Positions 36,563-44,706 of a stretch of DNA of 64,000 nt are shown here, in pieces (position 1 is the stretch's first letter; each line of letters starts with the position of its first letter). The notes beneath the pieces were generated by a model, which was not told the DNA's origin, did no database searches, and was given only the letters and a program-made list of their open reading frames with translations. The position numbers and the translations under genes are program-made. This DNA comes from JAAYXS01 sp964550375 (GTDB lineage: Bacteria; Planctomycetota; Phycisphaerae; UBA1845; Fen-1342). Location: positions 1 through 64,000 of the forward strand of contig CAZJYX010000019.1 of the NCBI GenBank assembly GCA_964550375.1. The letters are read 5' to 3'.

Positions 36563-37834
36563 TTAGTGCGTGACGACCTTGCGTTTGCGGCGGCCGAACT
36601 CGGGGGCTTCTTTTACGCAGGTGCCGAGGATTTCGAGTGATTTTGCGAAGGCCCGCATGCCGCTTTTGTGCAGGCGGTGGGGGCGGTCGCCGACGTTGGG
36701 GTAGCCGTGGGCGTCGGGGACGGCGTGCTCCCAGTGCTCGAAGAGGCGGCCCCATTCGCTGCCGAGGACGTCGTCCATGGCCTGGCGGGCGCGGGCGGGA
36801 TACCAGAAGGAGTCGTGGTAGATGACGCTGGCGATGTAGGACCAGGGTGCGAGCCAGGTTTTGAGCGACCACTCGATGGGCTTCTTGAGGCTGCCCCAGT
36901 AGATCTTGTGCTGCATGCGGCTGGCGAAGGTCATCTTCTTGAAGGGGCCTTCGAAGTGCCAGTTTTGCGCGGCGGCGGCCTGGTCGCCGACGATGTCGAT
37001 CTGGCGCGGGTCGCCGCAGCCGAGGCCGAGGTCGTGGGCCAGGCGGATGAACTTGATGCTGAGGGGGTCCATGCCCATGAGCTTGGCGGCGACGGCGTCA
37101 ATGGCGACCTGGTCGGCGCTGGCTAGGATGACGTTCTTGACGTAGGGGCGCATGCAGCGCGGGCCGGGTCCGTCGCCGGCGAAGGTGCCGTCCATGACGG
37201 CGAAGACGCCGCGGTGGATCTTGTGCTGGATCATGAGCAGGTCCACGAGGGTTTCGTGGATGACGGGGTGGGTCCAGTGGCGGCGTTCGTTAAGCAGGCC
37301 GCCGAAGGCGTTCTTCATGGCGCCGGTGGTGGTGGTGAAGATGTGGGTCTTGACGGTGGGCAGGTGGATGATGTTCTCGCCGATGAAGCGGCGCGGGATC
37401 ATGAAGCCGTCGGGATAGACCTGGTTGAGGCAGAGGAACTTGTCGGTTAGGTCGCCGACGGCGTCGCGGATGCTGATCCACTCTTCGCCTTCGTAGAGGT
37501 GGATGTTGCGGAGGCCGTGGGCGGCGATGACGTTGATCTGCTTGTTTTCGCGTTCGCCGAAGTGGGCGTCGATGACGACCGTGCGGTTGTGGCAGCCGTG
37601 GATGAGGTTGGGGTCGTAGCCGTCGGCGCGCAGGGCGCGGATGACGCCTTCGAGCTGCCAGGGGGTGGTCGAGCTGCCGGGGAAGAAGAAGTGCCAGGAG
37701 ATGTTGATTTTCAGGGCCGTGTCGGCGTCCTTGGCAACGACCGCCTGGTAGCCGGCCAGGTTCATGAGCTCGTGGTAATCGCGCAGCACGGTGGCGGGCG
37801 ACGTCTGGAGGATAGCAACCTTGGGTCGGGGCAT
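36563..37834 (-). CDS. DUF362 domain protein
   Basis: A 423-residue protein starting MPRPKVAILQTSPATVLRDY. The DUF362 pattern is visible in the stretches NIIHLPTVKTHIFTTTTGAMKN, VFAVMDGTFAGDGPGPR and ASADQVAIDAVAAKLMGMDP, as in iron-sulfur-linked proteins of unknown activity. The usual C-terminal 4Fe-4S ferredoxin motif is not present. I chose the ATG at 37834 because the family begins there; the frame extends upstream with Pro/Ala-rich low-complexity sequence. It is convergent with the dockerin gene and has no clear operon partner. Confidence 0.85.
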   Translation of the reverse strand: MPRPKVAILQTSPATVLRDYHELMNLAGYQAVVAKDADTALKINISWHFFFPGSSTTPWQLEGVIRALRADGYDPNLIHGCHNRTVVIDAHFGERENKQINVIAAHGLRNIHLYEGEEWISIRDAVGDLTDKFLCLNQVYPDGFMIPRRFIGENIIHLPTVKTHIFTTTTGAMKNAFGGLLNERRHWTHPVIHETLVDLLMIQHKIHRGVFAVMDGTFAGDGPGPRCMRPYVKNVILASADQVAIDAVAAKLMGMDPLSIKFIRLAHDLGLGCGDPRQIDIVGDQAAAAQNWHFEGPFKKMTFASRMQHKIYWGSLKKPIEWSLKTWLAPWSYIASVIYHDSFWYPARARQAMDDVLGSEWGRLFEHWEHAVPDAHGYPNVGDRPHRLHKSGMRAFAKSLEILGTCVKEAPEFGRRKRKVVTH

Positions 37835-37925
37835 GTCTGATCCTATTGGTCGGAGAGGCGCGGGCGTTCGGGCCCGCGCGGCGGAGCCCGCGCCGGGCGC
37901 CGCTAATGGGATAGTATACGCCCGA

Positions 37926-37967
37926 ATGGGCGGCGGGTTCATGGGCGGTGGGTTCATGGGCGGCGTT
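37926..37967. repeat. Short tandem repeat
   Basis: A 15-base unit ATGGGCGGCGGGTTC is repeated about 2.8 times with one or two substitutions, in the 215-bp gap between the divergent DUF362 and PH-domain genes. No function is apparent; it may affect promoter spacing. Confidence 0.6.
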
Positions 37968-38049
37968 CCGGAGGATTGCCGCGCGGCGGGCGGGGCGTTG
38001 ACGCTTGCGTTGGCGCTGCCGTACAAGGGGCGGTGACTGGAGGCGATGC

Positions 38050-38607
38050 ATGGGAACTAGGCCGAATGAGGTCGGCGGGCGGGACAACGCGACTGCCGGG
38101 CAGCAGCAGGTCGAGGTGGGGGCGGGAGAGGGGCCGGCGGCGCTGCGGGCGCTGCATCCGGCGGTGCGCAAGGTCTGGCTGCTGGAAGGGCTGTTGACGG
38201 CGGGGTTGCTGGCGGCTTTCACGATAGTGGCGGCGGTGGTCTGGATGGTGAAGGCGGAATGGTCCGCCGTGCCGATCGTCATCGGCGTCATGCTGGTGGC
38301 ACTGGAGCTGGCGTACACGGTTCTGCTGATTGACCTGCGCTACCGGGTGTGGCGGTACGCGGTGCGGCCGCACGATGTGTTGGTCTGTTACGGGGTGATC
38401 TGGCGGACGCGGCGGTGCGTGCCGCGGCTGCGGATTCAGCATGTGGATATTGAGGCGGGGCCGATCAACCGGATGTTCGGGCTGGTGCAGCTCAGCCTGT
38501 TCACGGCCGGGACGGTGGCGGCGGTAGCGACGATTCCGGGGCTGCGGCCGGAGGAAGCGGAGGCGCTGCGCGAGACGCTGCTGGCGGGGGACGAGGCGCA
38601 TGACTGA
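38050..38607 (+). CDS. Membrane protein with bacterial PH domain (YdbS-like)
   Basis: A 185-residue protein. After a polar N-terminus there are two hydrophobic helices (about 60-83 and 88-110). A bacterial PH-like (bPH_2) domain follows: YRVWRYAVRPHDVLVCYGVIWRTRRCVPRLRIQHVDIEAGPI-type sequence with its characteristic alternation, ending in LRPEEAEALRETL. YdbS/YdbT-type pairs are linked to resistance to fungal or bacterial antimicrobials in Bacillus, and their molecular role is unknown. The ATG at 38050 has TGGAGG six bases upstream. It overlaps the next gene by eight bases. Confidence 0.82.
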   Translation: MGTRPNEVGGRDNATAGQQQVEVGAGEGPAALRALHPAVRKVWLLEGLLTAGLLAAFTIVAAVVWMVKAEWSAVPIVIGVMLVALELAYTVLLIDLRYRVWRYAVRPHDVLVCYGVIWRTRRCVPRLRIQHVDIEAGPINRMFGLVQLSLFTAGTVAAVATIPGLRPEEAEALRETLLAGDEAHD

Positions 38608-40138
38608 GCGGCCGGAGGAGTCGGCGGGGGCGGGGGCGAGTGAGGCGTTGCACTGGCGGCGGCTGCACCCGGCCTCGGTGTTAGTGGATTTTCTGCGGCG
38701 GCTGGGCAAGCTTGCGTATTTCATTGTCGTGGCGCTGGTGGTGCGGCTGATAGGCGGGGGTGGGGGCGGGCCGCACTGGGCTGACTACGTCATAGGTGTC
38801 ATAGCGGTGTTCGGGGCCGTCGGTGCGTTTTTTCGCTACCTGGTGACGCGCTACGCGGTGCAGTCGGACCGGCTGGTGATTCGCACGGGGCTCATCACGC
38901 GGCAGCTTCGCACGATTCCGCTGGAGCGGATACAGAACATCGAGCTGGAGCGCGGGGTGGCGCACCGGCTGCTGGGGGTTGTGGACGTCAATATTGAGAC
39001 GGCGGGCGGGAGCAAGGCGGAAGGGCAGTTGTCGGCGCTGGCGGTGGGCGATGCCGAGCGGCTGAAGGCCGAATTGCTGGAGCGGCGCGACGGTGGGCCG
39101 GTGGGCGCTGCGGCGGTGGAGTCGGCGGAGGTCATCTGGCAGGCGTCGCTGGGGGATCTGCTGCTGACCGGGGCGACCGGGAACCGCGCGGGCTGGATCG
39201 CGGCCGGGCTGATGAGTTTGCTGTATCTATTCGCCGAGGAGGTGGGGAGATTGCCGGGGCCGCTGGCGGGGGTGGTGCAGAGGGCGTTGCAGGGCGGCAG
39301 TGTCACGGCGGTGGCGCTGGCGGTGGCGCTGGCCGTGGCGGGGCTGGTGCTTCTGCTGCTGGCCGGCTGGGTGGTGTCGATTCTCTGGACGATCATGCTG
39401 TACTTCGGCTTCGTGCTGCGGCGGGGCGACGGCCGGCTGCGCCGGAAGTACGGGTTGTTCACGCAACATGAAAGTGTTGTGCCGCTGCGGCGCGTGCAGA
39501 TTCTGAAGCTGGAGGCGCCGCTGTTACGCCGCTTGCTGGGCTACACAACGGTCATGGCCGAAACGGCGGGATCGGTGGTTGACCGGGAGAGCGGCGGGGC
39601 GGCGCCGTTGTGCCCGTTGATCAGGCAAGCGGGGGCGGCGGAGCTGTGCCGGGAGGTCTTCCCGGATCTGGACCTGGCGGGAGTGGCGTGGACGCCGGTG
39701 AGTCGGCTGACGATTCGGCGGGGGTTCATTCGCTACGCGCTCATCGGCCTGGCGCTGATGGTAGTAGTCGCGGTCGCGGTCAACTGGTGGCTGGCGGTGC
39801 TGACGCCGTTGGTGTTGGGGCTGGCGCTGCTGGCGGCGTGTTTACGTTATCGGGTGTTGGCGTTTGCCGAGCATGGGAACTACCTGTTGGCGCGGGCCGG
39901 TGTGCTCACCCGGCGGGTCTGGATCGTGCCGCAGGGCAAGGTGCAATGGCTGAGCAGCACGCAGAGCCCGTTTCAGCGGCGGCTGGACCTGGCCACCCTG
40001 GCGATCAACACGGCCGGCTCGAAGCAGCTTAGCGGGGCGGAGATTGTGGACCTGCCGGCGGAGGCCGCCCACACGCTACAGGATCGGCTTTCGCGTGTGG
40101 CGAGCGCCCAGGGGCTGTGGTTGGCGGATGGCGTGTAG
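38600..40138 (+). CDS. Membrane protein with multiple bacterial PH domains (YdbT-like)
   Basis: A 512-residue protein with six or so hydrophobic helices arranged in pairs, each pair followed by a bPH_2 domain. The first domain shows TRYAVQSDRLVIRTGLITRQ then PLERIQNIELERG. The second has RRKYGLFTQHESVVPLRR. The third has LARAGVLTRRVWIVPQGKVQ and ends with LSGAEIVDLPAE. It overlaps and pairs with the preceding single-domain gene, as ydbS and ydbT do. The pair probably forms one membrane complex. Confidence 0.85.
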   Translation: MTERPEESAGAGASEALHWRRLHPASVLVDFLRRLGKLAYFIVVALVVRLIGGGGGGPHWADYVIGVIAVFGAVGAFFRYLVTRYAVQSDRLVIRTGLITRQLRTIPLERIQNIELERGVAHRLLGVVDVNIETAGGSKAEGQLSALAVGDAERLKAELLERRDGGPVGAAAVESAEVIWQASLGDLLLTGATGNRAGWIAAGLMSLLYLFAEEVGRLPGPLAGVVQRALQGGSVTAVALAVALAVAGLVLLLLAGWVVSILWTIMLYFGFVLRRGDGRLRRKYGLFTQHESVVPLRRVQILKLEAPLLRRLLGYTTVMAETAGSVVDRESGGAAPLCPLIRQAGAAELCREVFPDLDLAGVAWTPVSRLTIRRGFIRYALIGLALMVVVAVAVNWWLAVLTPLVLGLALLAACLRYRVLAFAEHGNYLLARAGVLTRRVWIVPQGKVQWLSSTQSPFQRRLDLATLAINTAGSKQLSGAEIVDLPAEAAHTLQDRLSRVASAQGLWLADGV

Positions 40139-40147
40139 CCGGCTGGT

Positions 40148-41584
40148 CTAATCGCTGCTGGGCTGCGTGGCCGGTTGGGTGGTCGGCTGGTCCTCCGGCA
40201 GCGGCTGCGCGGGGATGGGCCAGAAGACGCCGTCGCCGGGAGGGGGCTCCGTCCAGTAGGCTTTCCAGGCCAGGTTGGGTTGGCCGGCGTCGTCCCGGCC
40301 GTTGAGTCCGACGGTGTAGAGGAGCGGTCCGGACTCAGCGAGTCGATAGACGAGCGGCCTGCCCGAGCAGGGGTCGGTTAGGAAGTCGCGGAAGCGCTCG
40401 GCCGGCAGTTGGCCCAAGTCGGTCGGCCAAGTGCCGTGCTCGTCGTGGTAAAGGTGCAGGGCGAGCACGACGCGGGCGCCGTTGCGTTCCGCCAAACAGC
40501 AGGTTCGCAGCACGTGGGCCTGGGCGACGGAGGGCATGAAGCGGCGCAGGAAGGCGTCGTCCCGGCCGGCCAATTCCTCGAACATCTCAACGACTTCACG
40601 CGTGGCGCGCGGGTAGCCTTTATCTATTAGCTCGGCAAGCTTGAGGTAGTGCTCGAGCAGCCGGCGGACCGTCTGGCGGGGGTCGCGGCCGGCGATTTCC
40701 GCCGGCGTGGGCAATTCGGGGCGTTCGGCGAAAGGGCTGATCGGCATGGCCCGTTCGGCCAGCTCGCGGTAGCGCTTGTGAATGATCTCCGGCTGGCCGT
40801 CGTCGCCGCGCTGGGTCATGGCCTGCAGGAGGTCGAGCGGCGCGGCGCATTCGGTCGCCAGATAGTGAGAGAACGGTGGCAGGGGGGCATCCTCGCGTTC
40901 GAGCAGCTCGAGGGCTTGGCGGCGCTGCGCGGCGGTGAGGATGTTGTGATGCAGGGCGTAGCGCAAGTCCTCGTAGACCGTGTAGCGTGCGTCGAGGGCG
41001 GCGACCATGGAGATGATCATCGGCTCGCGCTCCAACTGGCGCGCGGCGCGCAGGCGGGTCTGGCAGGTGTCGAGGAAGGCGGCGACTTCCACCTGGCCGG
41101 CCGGGGCCCGCCAGGCAGCATCGGAGAGGCCGAGTATGCAGCCGCGGAAGGGTTGGATGTGCGGCATGAGGCGGGAGGGCAGCAGCCCGCGCAGCCACGG
41201 CAGTTCGTCCGAGTTCTCCTGCCTGGGGAACTGGTAGAAGGGGCGGGCCACGGCTGCGCGGAACGTCTCCAACGTCGCCCTGGTGCGCTGGTAGGAGGCC
41301 TCCCACTCGGGATGCTCGGCGGGGTCCCACGGCCGCGGTGGAGTGAAACTGCCGCGCAATCCGCCGAAGAGCAGCCCGTCCGGGCAGGGGGCCTCGAGGT
41401 TGTCGATGCGCGGGAAGATTTGGCGGTAGAGGTCGGCGGCGTTTTCGGCCGGATCGTCGTGGCCGCGGACGCGCTCCTGGGCCCAGGCGTCGTAGTCGAT
41501 CTTGCTCTGGAAGTCGGGACGGGGCGGCCAGAGGTCGGCGGGCTGGGCCAGCGTTAGCACCAGGGCAACCAGGTTGCACAGCAT
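40148..41584 (-). CDS. Exported protein of unknown function
   Basis: A 478-residue protein with a short signal peptide (MLCNLVALVLTLAQPADL). The body is largely helical with no catalytic motif. The C-terminal 100 residues contain LALHLYHDEHGTWPTDLGQL followed by DPCSGRPLVYR and LYTVGLNGRDDAG. That pattern resembles the pseudopilin-like (GspG-type) C-terminal domain found in many planctomycete secreted proteins. The start at 41584 has GCGGAGA upstream. It is the last gene of the leftward cluster with yajC and tgt, 43 bases after yajC. Confidence 0.65.
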   Translation of the reverse strand: MLCNLVALVLTLAQPADLWPPRPDFQSKIDYDAWAQERVRGHDDPAENAADLYRQIFPRIDNLEAPCPDGLLFGGLRGSFTPPRPWDPAEHPEWEASYQRTRATLETFRAAVARPFYQFPRQENSDELPWLRGLLPSRLMPHIQPFRGCILGLSDAAWRAPAGQVEVAAFLDTCQTRLRAARQLEREPMIISMVAALDARYTVYEDLRYALHHNILTAAQRRQALELLEREDAPLPPFSHYLATECAAPLDLLQAMTQRGDDGQPEIIHKRYRELAERAMPISPFAERPELPTPAEIAGRDPRQTVRRLLEHYLKLAELIDKGYPRATREVVEMFEELAGRDDAFLRRFMPSVAQAHVLRTCCLAERNGARVVLALHLYHDEHGTWPTDLGQLPAERFRDFLTDPCSGRPLVYRLAESGPLLYTVGLNGRDDAGQPNLAWKAYWTEPPPGDGVFWPIPAQPLPEDQPTTQPATQPSSD

Positions 41585-41627
41585 GTTGGGTCTCCGCCTG
41601 GAAAGAATGCCGGTGGTGGCCGGGCGT

Positions 41628-41984
41628 CTAGCCGCCGTTCTGCGGTTCGCTGATAACTTCCTTGATTGCGGCGCGGCTGAAGCGCATCTTGACGTTGTTG
41701 GTCTCGTCAACCTTCACGACGACCTCGTTGTCGCGGGCCTCGACGACGGTGCCGATGATTCCGCCGATGGTCTGGACGCGGTCGTTGCGCTTGAGCGCCC
41801 GGAGCATTTCCTCGTACTTGCGGCGCTCCTTGCCGCGCGAGCGGGACATCCACCACCAGAAGACGATGAGGGCCAGGAAGATGGGGAACATCGGCCGCAT
41901 GGCTTCGAAGAAGGTCGGTGGGGCCGGCGCGTCGGGCTGGGCCGGAGGGTCGGTCTGAGCCAGGATGGTGAGCAGTTCAGTCAT
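41628..41984 (-). CDS. yajC: Preprotein translocase accessory subunit YajC
   Basis: A 118-residue protein with a single transmembrane helix (about 33-50, IFLALIVFWWWM) and a C-terminal basic domain with the family's LKRNDRVQTIGGIIGTV and DETNNVKMRFSRAAI. YajC associates with SecDF and SecYEG in the inner membrane. Its start overlaps the tgt stop by four bases. The tgt-yajC order is a classic arrangement preserved from proteobacteria to planctomycetes, usually followed by secD, which is absent here. Confidence 0.93.
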   Translation of the reverse strand: MTELLTILAQTDPPAQPDAPAPPTFFEAMRPMFPIFLALIVFWWWMSRSRGKERRKYEEMLRALKRNDRVQTIGGIIGTVVEARDNEVVVKVDETNNVKMRFSRAAIKEVISEPQNGG

Positions 41985-43114
41985 TCGTCATCATTTCCAT
42001 TTGGCCGGCAGGCCGGGCTGTGCAGGAAGTCGCGCTGCCACGCCGTGAACGTGCCGGCCGCGATCGCGGCGCGCATGCGCTCCATCAGGTCCTGGAAGAA
42101 ACGGATATTGTGCACCGAAACGAGCGTTCCTCCAAGTAGCTCGCCGCTCATGATCAAGTGGCGCAAGTAGCCGCGGGTGAATCCGCGGCAGGTTTCGCAT
42201 TGGCAGGCGGGGTCGAGCGGCTCGTCGGACAGGCGGTGGCAGGAATTGCGGAGGCGCAAGGGCCCCAGGCTGGTGAAGGCGTAGCCCTTGCGGCCGTTGC
42301 GGGTGGGCAGGACGCAATCGAATTGGTCGATGCCGGCGGCTACCGCGTTGGCCAGGTCGGCCGGCTGGCCGACGCCCATCAGATAGCGCGGGTGGTCGGC
42401 GGGGAGCTCGTGGGCGAACTCGTCCAGGAGGGCCCACATTTCCGGCGGCGGCTCGCCCACGGACAGGCCGCCGATGGCGTAGCCGTTGAAGCCGATGGCG
42501 ACCAATCGTTCCAGGCATTCCCGGCGTAGAGCGAGATCCAGCCCGCCCTGGACGATGCCGTAGAGGGCCTGGTCGGGGCGCTGATGAGCGGCGCGGCTGC
42601 GGGCGGCCCAGGCGGCGGTGCGGCGGACGGCGGCGTGCAGGGCGTGGGTGTCGGCCGGCAGGGGCGGGCACTCGTCGAAGGCCATGATGATGTCGGCGCC
42701 AAGCTGGTTCTGGGCGGCGATGGATATCTCGGGGCTGAGGCGGATTAGCTCGCCGTCGAGATGTGAGCGGAACTCGACGCCGTCGTCGTCAATGCGGCGG
42801 AGTTCGGCGAGGGAAAAGACCTGGAAACCGCCGCTGTCGGTCAGGATGGGCTGCTGCCAGGCCATGAAGCGGTGCAGGCCGCCGAGGTGGGCGACGGCGG
42901 CAGTGCCGGGGCGTAGTAGCAGGTGGTAGGTGTTGGCCAGGACGACCTGGGTGCCGGTGGCGGAGATTTGGTGGGGGGTGAGGCCCTTGATGGTGGCGCG
43001 CGTTCCGACCGGCATAAAGGCCGGCGTGTCGATGGGGCCGTGCGGCGTAGTAATGCGGCCGCGGCGGGCGTGGCCCGCGGTGCTCAGAAGTTCGAACGAG
43101 AAGCCATCGGCCAC
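41981..43114 (-). CDS. tgt: tRNA-guanine transglycosylase
   Basis: A 377-residue enzyme that exchanges guanine 34 for preQ1 in tRNAs with GUN anticodons. Present are the substrate-binding region ILTDSGGFQVFSL with the catalytic Asp, the FDECPP motif, GIVQGG and GYAIGGLSVGEP. The zinc-binding Cys cluster is CQCETCR with the downstream HNIRFF His. Length is typical. The start appears to be GTG at 43114. It lies 11 bases after the TPR/alpha-CTD gene and overlaps yajC. Confidence 0.95.
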   Translation of the reverse strand: MADGFSFELLSTAGHARRGRITTPHGPIDTPAFMPVGTRATIKGLTPHQISATGTQVVLANTYHLLLRPGTAAVAHLGGLHRFMAWQQPILTDSGGFQVFSLAELRRIDDDGVEFRSHLDGELIRLSPEISIAAQNQLGADIIMAFDECPPLPADTHALHAAVRRTAAWAARSRAAHQRPDQALYGIVQGGLDLALRRECLERLVAIGFNGYAIGGLSVGEPPPEMWALLDEFAHELPADHPRYLMGVGQPADLANAVAAGIDQFDCVLPTRNGRKGYAFTSLGPLRLRNSCHRLSDEPLDPACQCETCRGFTRGYLRHLIMSGELLGGTLVSVHNIRFFQDLMERMRAAIAAGTFTAWQRDFLHSPACRPNGNDDE

Positions 43115-43125
43115 GGCCGGGCCCG

Positions 43126-44469
43126 CTACTCCGGCCGGCGCGTGGCGAGCTGGAGGCCATGCTCGGCCAGGCGGGCCTTAATCTCGTTTAGCGAGGTGAC
43201 GCCGAAGTTACGCGTTGAGAGCAGGTCCTGCTCGGTCATGTGGACCAGGTCGTCGAGGGTTGCGATGTTAAGTCGCTGCAGGCAGCGGCGCGCCCGCACG
43301 GACAGTTCCAATTCGGACACTGGGCGGTGCAGAATGGCTTCGCGTCCGGGTGGAACGATCACGGGCGGCTCGCTGGGGATTGGGGGGGCGCTGACCTGCG
43401 CCTCGATTTCCTCGACGGACTGGCCGAGGCGCAGGCCGCGTTTGGTGAGCAGGGCCCTGATCTCGGCCAGGGAAGTCTCGCCGAAGTTCTTGTAGCTGAG
43501 CAGTTCGGGTTCGGACAGTTTGACGAGGTCCGCCAGCGAGCGGATGTTCATCTTCTTGAGGCAGTTGCGGGCTCTGACTGAGAGCTCGAACTCGGAGATG
43601 GGAGTATCGAGCATGCGCGTGCGCAGGTCGATGTGCTCGTCGTCGCCGCCTTCTTCGACGATCATATGGCAACAGCTCAGCACATCCTTGTAGAAGAGGC
43701 GGGCGCGGTGGTGGTTGGGGTAGGCCTTGAGGACGCGCTGGAGGCATTCGAGCGCGTCGTCGTAGCGGCCGATGTCCTCGTAGATTACGGAGAGGTTGAC
43801 CAGGGCGTTGACGTAAGTGACAGGCTGCATGGAGAGGCGCTGGTAGAGCTCGATGGCCTGGTCGTCGGCGCCCATGATGTCGTACAGGCGGGCGGCCCGG
43901 AACATGGCCTGCGCGTGGTCGGGATCGAGCGTGAGGCCGCGTTCGTAGAGTTCGACGGCGGCTTCACGCTGGTTGTGGTATTCCTGGATGAGGCCGCTGA
44001 CGTAGTACCAGTCGGCGCGGTCCTGGCCGGCAGCGGCGTGGCGGGCGGCCAGATTCTCGGCGGCCGGCAGATCGCCCTGCTGTATGCGGATGGCGGCCGC
44101 GTGCATATTGGCTTCGAAGTTGTCCCAGCCGAGCGCGGCCGCTTGATTCAGTTCGGCCAAGGCTTGTTCGTGGCGGCCCAGTCCGAGGGCCGCGCGGGCG
44201 GCGTAGAAGCGGCGGTACTTGCTGTCCGGGGTCTTGTTGAACCAGTCATAGGCCTGCTCGAAGCGTCCGAGTATGAGCAGGCTCACGGCCAGCTTGAGCG
44301 CTTCGCCCTGGCCGCGCTCGACGCGCTGCCGGTATGCCTCAACGAGCTCGATGAACCGCTCACGGGCGTGGAAGGTGGCCAGCGCGAGATCACCGACCCG
44401 CTCGAACGTTTCCGGGCCCACTTCACCGGTTTCGAAGAATGCGGACAGCTCAGCGCTCACATCCGACAT
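43126..44469 (-). CDS. TPR protein with two RNA polymerase alpha-CTD domains
   Basis: A 447-residue protein. Residues 1-270 are helical with TPR repeats (AVELYERGLTLDPDHAQAMF, ALECLQRVLKAYPNHHRAR). Two alpha-CTD-like modules follow at 290-348 and 383-441, joined by a Pro-rich linker. Each has the pattern LSVRAR-x-CL, then NFG-x-TSL-x-EI. In module 1, Arg299 and Asn302 match E. coli alpha Arg265 and Asn268, which contact UP-element DNA. In module 2 the arginine is kept (Arg392), but Asn becomes Arg395. The protein might bind DNA or transcription factors. I chose the ATG at 44469 because upstream sequence is not protein-like. It is the first gene of the tgt-yajC cluster. Confidence 0.82.
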   Translation of the reverse strand: MSDVSAELSAFFETGEVGPETFERVGDLALATFHARERFIELVEAYRQRVERGQGEALKLAVSLLILGRFEQAYDWFNKTPDSKYRRFYAARAALGLGRHEQALAELNQAAALGWDNFEANMHAAAIRIQQGDLPAAENLAARHAAAGQDRADWYYVSGLIQEYHNQREAAVELYERGLTLDPDHAQAMFRAARLYDIMGADDQAIELYQRLSMQPVTYVNALVNLSVIYEDIGRYDDALECLQRVLKAYPNHHRARLFYKDVLSCCHMIVEEGGDDEHIDLRTRMLDTPISEFELSVRARNCLKKMNIRSLADLVKLSEPELLSYKNFGETSLAEIRALLTKRGLRLGQSVEEIEAQVSAPPIPSEPPVIVPPGREAILHRPVSELELSVRARRCLQRLNIATLDDLVHMTEQDLLSTRNFGVTSLNEIKARLAEHGLQLATRRPE

Positions 44470-44548
44470 GCGCAGGTCACTCCTGGATGAAAAGGGAAAA
44501 CCAGCACTCGCTTCACCAAACCAAGAAATGGTAACAGGATTACGACCG

Positions 44549-44569
44549 TTGACAAGTCCCGCCGGCGGG
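44549..44569 (+). promoter_or_regulatory. TTGACA element and CCCGCCGGCGGG palindrome upstream of metH
   Basis: The 237-bp gap 44470-44706 between divergent genes has TTGACA at 44549-44554, followed by a perfect 12-bp palindrome at 44558-44569. The matching -10 (TGGTAA near 44574) is weak. The palindrome lies where a repressor could block polymerase. A small hairpin CCGGG-TTTCG-CCCGG occurs further down. No known methionine or cobalamin riboswitch was recognised. Confidence 0.4.
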
Positions 44570-44706
44570 AGCATGGTAAACGGCTTCATCCGTTGGAGTG
44601 GGTCGCGGCGGACGGCCGCGGCCCGGGTTTCGCCCGGCAACGACCCGTTCGCTTCAGTTATTGCGCTTCACGCGGCACTGAACCGGTATGAGCAGAAGGT
44701 CAACTT

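Noticed and set aside
37926..37967. CRISPR-like repeat
   Set aside because: It is a direct tandem of a 15-base unit without spacers.
44470..44706. Possible SAH or cobalamin riboswitch before metH
   Set aside because: The conserved words of these riboswitches are missing; only a TTGACA, a palindrome and one small hairpin are seen.
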